Source: Nakamurella aerolata (GTDB taxonomy: Bacteria > Actinomycetota > Actinomycetes > Mycobacteriales > Nakamurellaceae). From it: a stretch of 64,000 bases of DNA. Position 1 is the stretch's first letter. Each line of letters starts with the position of its first letter. Below the pieces are notes generated by a model. It was not told where the DNA came from. It did not search any database and was given only the letters and a program-made list of their open reading frames with translations. The stretch covers positions 1 to 64,000 of the forward strand of contig NZ_JABEND010000005.1 in the NCBI RefSeq assembly GCF_013002705.1. Direction: 5' to 3'. Of the stretch, positions 62,118 to 64,000 are shown piece after piece. Both the position numbers and the translations under genes were made by a program.

Positions 62118-62294
62118 GGCCGCTCCCTCGGTGGACGATGGCGTCACACTTCGCCAGCCCCAGCGTGGCCTCGGTGCCCAATCGGAGACAAGGAAAGATC
62201 AGTAACGATGTGATCTCGCGCCCGTCACCGTCGCTGCCGGTGCGGCGCCCGCCCGCCGGAAGGACGGTCCGGGCGCCGGCCGGCGCCACGCGCC

Positions 62295-64000
62295 TCAGCC
62301 GATCGACACGTTGTCCAGGTAGTACGAGCTGCCGGTGAACCCGGTACCGACCGAGCCGAAGCTCACCGAGCTGAGCTTGCTGAGCTGCTCCTGCGGCTGG
62401 GTCAGCCGGAAGGTCTGGCTGCCGAAGGTGAGGGTGCCGCCGGTGGTGCTCACGTCCAGCTTCAGGTTGCGCCACTGGCCCTGCACCGGCGGGTCGGTCA
62501 GGGTGCCGAGCAGGTTCCACTTGCCGCCGTCCCACCAGCTGATGCTCTTGCCCGGCAGGTTCAGGTGCAGGTGGTAGGCCCGGCCGGCGCTGCCGTCGGC
62601 CTTGGTGCCGTTGATGTCGATCAGCATGCCGCCGTTGATGGTCATCCCGGCGACGTCGGTCTGCACGCTCACCGAGTCCCTCGCGCCGAACGGCCGGGTG
62701 GCCAGTGCCAGCGCCGCGCTGTCGTGGTCGAGCAGCCGCAGCGCGCGCCGGCTTCCGAGCCCGGCCTGCCGCTGGTTGGCCATGCTGGGGACGTAGTCGA
62801 CGACGGTGGCGTGCACCGAGTCCACCCAGCCGCGCGGCACCGCGTTCACCGGGTCGTTCTCGAAGGTTTGCGCGTCGGCGCGGTACACCTCCAGTTCGGT
62901 GACGCCGGTCAGGGTGCCGCCGGCCGGTGCCAGCACCCGGACGTACTTGGCCTGCTGAACGGCAAAATCCTGATAGCGCAACGAGAAGTCCACCCGTTTG
63001 CTCGCGGTGATCACCGGCGCGCCCCAGGTCTTGCCGTCCGGCGAGAGCTGCACCACCGCGTCCTGGGCGACGCCGGCGGCCAGCATCAGCCCGATCCGGT
63101 TGATCGGGTAGCTGCGGTCCAGTTCGAGGGTGAGCTGCGCTGGATCACGCGAGATCGGCTTGAGCTTGGCGGCGGCGAACCGCTGGCTGCTGCCGTCCAC
63201 CGCGCCGCTGGGACGGGTCTGCGGGAACTGCACAGCGGTGCGATCGAAGGTGCCGGTGAGCTTGGCCTTGCCCTGCGCCACCATGCTGGTCAGATCCAGC
63301 TTGCCGACGTTGGGTCCGACCGCGTCGATGGTGCGGGCCCAGACGCCGTACTGCTCACCCTGCTCCTGACAACCCCAGGCTGCGCACAGGTCGCCGGCCA
63401 CCAGCGAGCGGCTGCCGTCCAGCGACACCATGGTGGTGTTACCGGACGAACCGTGGGTCCAGTAACCGTCGGCAGGCCGGTTCTCGAACAGTTGCTTCGG
63501 GTCCGACCAGTCGTCGCCCTTGCCGTCTGCACTGATCAGCATGTTGTTGTCGGGACGGCCGAACGCCAACACCAGAATCCCGTTGGGCTGCAACACGATC
63601 GACGGCTCGATCGCGGCGTCGACGGTGTCGGTGGGCGCGGCGATCTTGACCGGCTTCGTCCAGGTCTTGCCGTCGTCGGACGAGTACGCCTGCAGCAGCC
63701 CGTCGGACTGCGGGCTGGCGCGCAGAATGGCGATCAGCCGCCCGTCGACGGTGCGGGCCATGCCGACCTCGTTAGTGGTGTGGCCGGCGACCGGGGTGTT
63801 GATGGAGCCGCGCACCGTCCAGGTGGCGCCGGCGTCCTTACTCTGCAGGATCACCGAACGCCCCGCCGGGTCACCGGTGAGCCGGGTGTACGCGGCGGTG
63901 ATGATGGTGCCGTCCGGCAGCTGCTCGGTGCCCTTGTGCAGCCGCATGCCGCGGTCGAACAACGACTGCGAGACATTCTTGCCGTCGGTCGGGACGAACC
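62295..64000 (-). CDS. Sialidase-like (BNR/Asp-box) protein, partial
   Basis: The frame is open to the right edge, so the N-terminus is missing; about 568 codons are visible. A six-bladed sialidase-type propeller shows Asp-boxes SKDAGATW and SSDDGKTW and a YWTHGSSGNTTMV segment. It is followed by a discoidin-like beta-sandwich (LTLELDRSYPINRIGLML) and a concanavalin-like C-terminal domain. Such multi-domain proteins are secreted exo-sialidases or trans-sialidases. The catalytic Arg triad and Tyr/Glu pair cannot all be identified from the visible part. It may extend the glycan-degrading theme of the preceding island. Confidence 0.8.
   Translation of the reverse strand, partial: FVPTDGKNVSQSLFDRGMRLHKGTEQLPDGTIITAAYTRLTGDPAGRSVILQSKDAGATWTVRGSINTPVAGHTTNEVGMARTVDGRLIAILRASPQSDGLLQAYSSDDGKTWTKPVKIAAPTDTVDAAIEPSIVLQPNGILVLAFGRPDNNMLISADGKGDDWSDPKQLFENRPADGYWTHGSSGNTTMVSLDGSRSLVAGDLCAAWGCQEQGEQYGVWARTIDAVGPNVGKLDLTSMVAQGKAKLTGTFDRTAVQFPQTRPSGAVDGSSQRFAAAKLKPISRDPAQLTLELDRSYPINRIGLMLAAGVAQDAVVQLSPDGKTWGAPVITASKRVDFSLRYQDFAVQQAKYVRVLAPAGGTLTGVTELEVYRADAQTFENDPVNAVPRGWVDSVHATVVDYVPSMANQRQAGLGSRRALRLLDHDSAALALATRPFGARDSVSVQTDVAGMTINGGMLIDINGTKADGSAGRAYHLHLNLPGKSISWWDGGKWNLLGTLTDPPVQGQWRNLKLDVSTTGGTLTFGSQTFRLTQPQEQLSKLSSVSFGSVGTGFTGSSYYLDNVSIG

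Overview
The window is chromosomal DNA from a high-GC actinobacterium. The evidence is very GC-rich coding sequence with frequent GTG starts and ATGA/GTGA overlaps, and the actinobacterial order mraZ-rsmH-ftsL-ftsI-murE-murF-mraY-murD-ftsW-murG-murC-ftsQ. MurE carries the DNPR motif of meso-diaminopimelate ligases and dapF is present, so the peptidoglycan is probably of the meso-DAP type. Actinobacterial operators are also present: TCGAAC-N4-GTTCGA LexA boxes, TTGTCCACA-type DnaA boxes and a CTACATCTAGT-like NrdR box. Many solo genes have a TANNNT -10 box 6-7 bases before the start codon, which points to leaderless mRNAs. I cannot name the genus from sequence alone; a Nakamurella-like organism is only a guess.

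Region 1 (1-1950) looks accessory: the right end of an ISL3-family insertion sequence, an HNH endonuclease, and a short Erm(37)-like 23S rRNA methyltransferase with an overlapping leader ORF. Region 2 (1957-19604, all on the minus strand) is the division and cell-wall cluster read from mraZ down to ftsQ, followed by a lactonase-like beta-propeller gene where ftsZ would be expected. Several of these proteins carry in-frame minisatellites in disordered segments. MraZ has a 10-bp-phased operator upstream. Region 3 (20287-26594) is a MoxR ATPase / DUF58 / transglutaminase operon, followed by a repeat-rich intergenic stretch and a DUF3040 gene.

Region 4 (26766-35160) holds dinB with a methyltransferase, a ParA-like ATPase without ParB, a HEPN-domain gene and a divergent GNAT gene around a perfect LexA box, a DUF885 protein, a DUF4190 protein and a GPP34 protein. 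Region 5 (35358-42691) is DNA metabolism and damage response: nrdJ-nrdR with DnaA and NrdR boxes upstream, then the LysM gene and lexA divergent across several LexA boxes, then endonuclease IV and tatA. Region 6 (43055-61340) is the conserved hflX-dapF-miaA-dioxygenase-like-DUF349-miaB block. It is interrupted twice: by an ArsR/MFS pair and by a carbohydrate island (DUF4185 lipoprotein, ABC sugar importer, GH43 enzyme). Region 7 (61413-end) has an unrecognised lipoprotein and a partial sialidase-like secreted protein running off the right edge.

The observations most worth following are the erm leader ORF with a WhiB7-like promoter, the LexA box shared by the HEPN and GNAT genes, the DnaA-box cluster in front of nrdR-nrdJ, the glycan island with its 16-codon coupled leader ORF, and several unexplained repeat families. 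No tRNA, rRNA or CRISPR array was seen.
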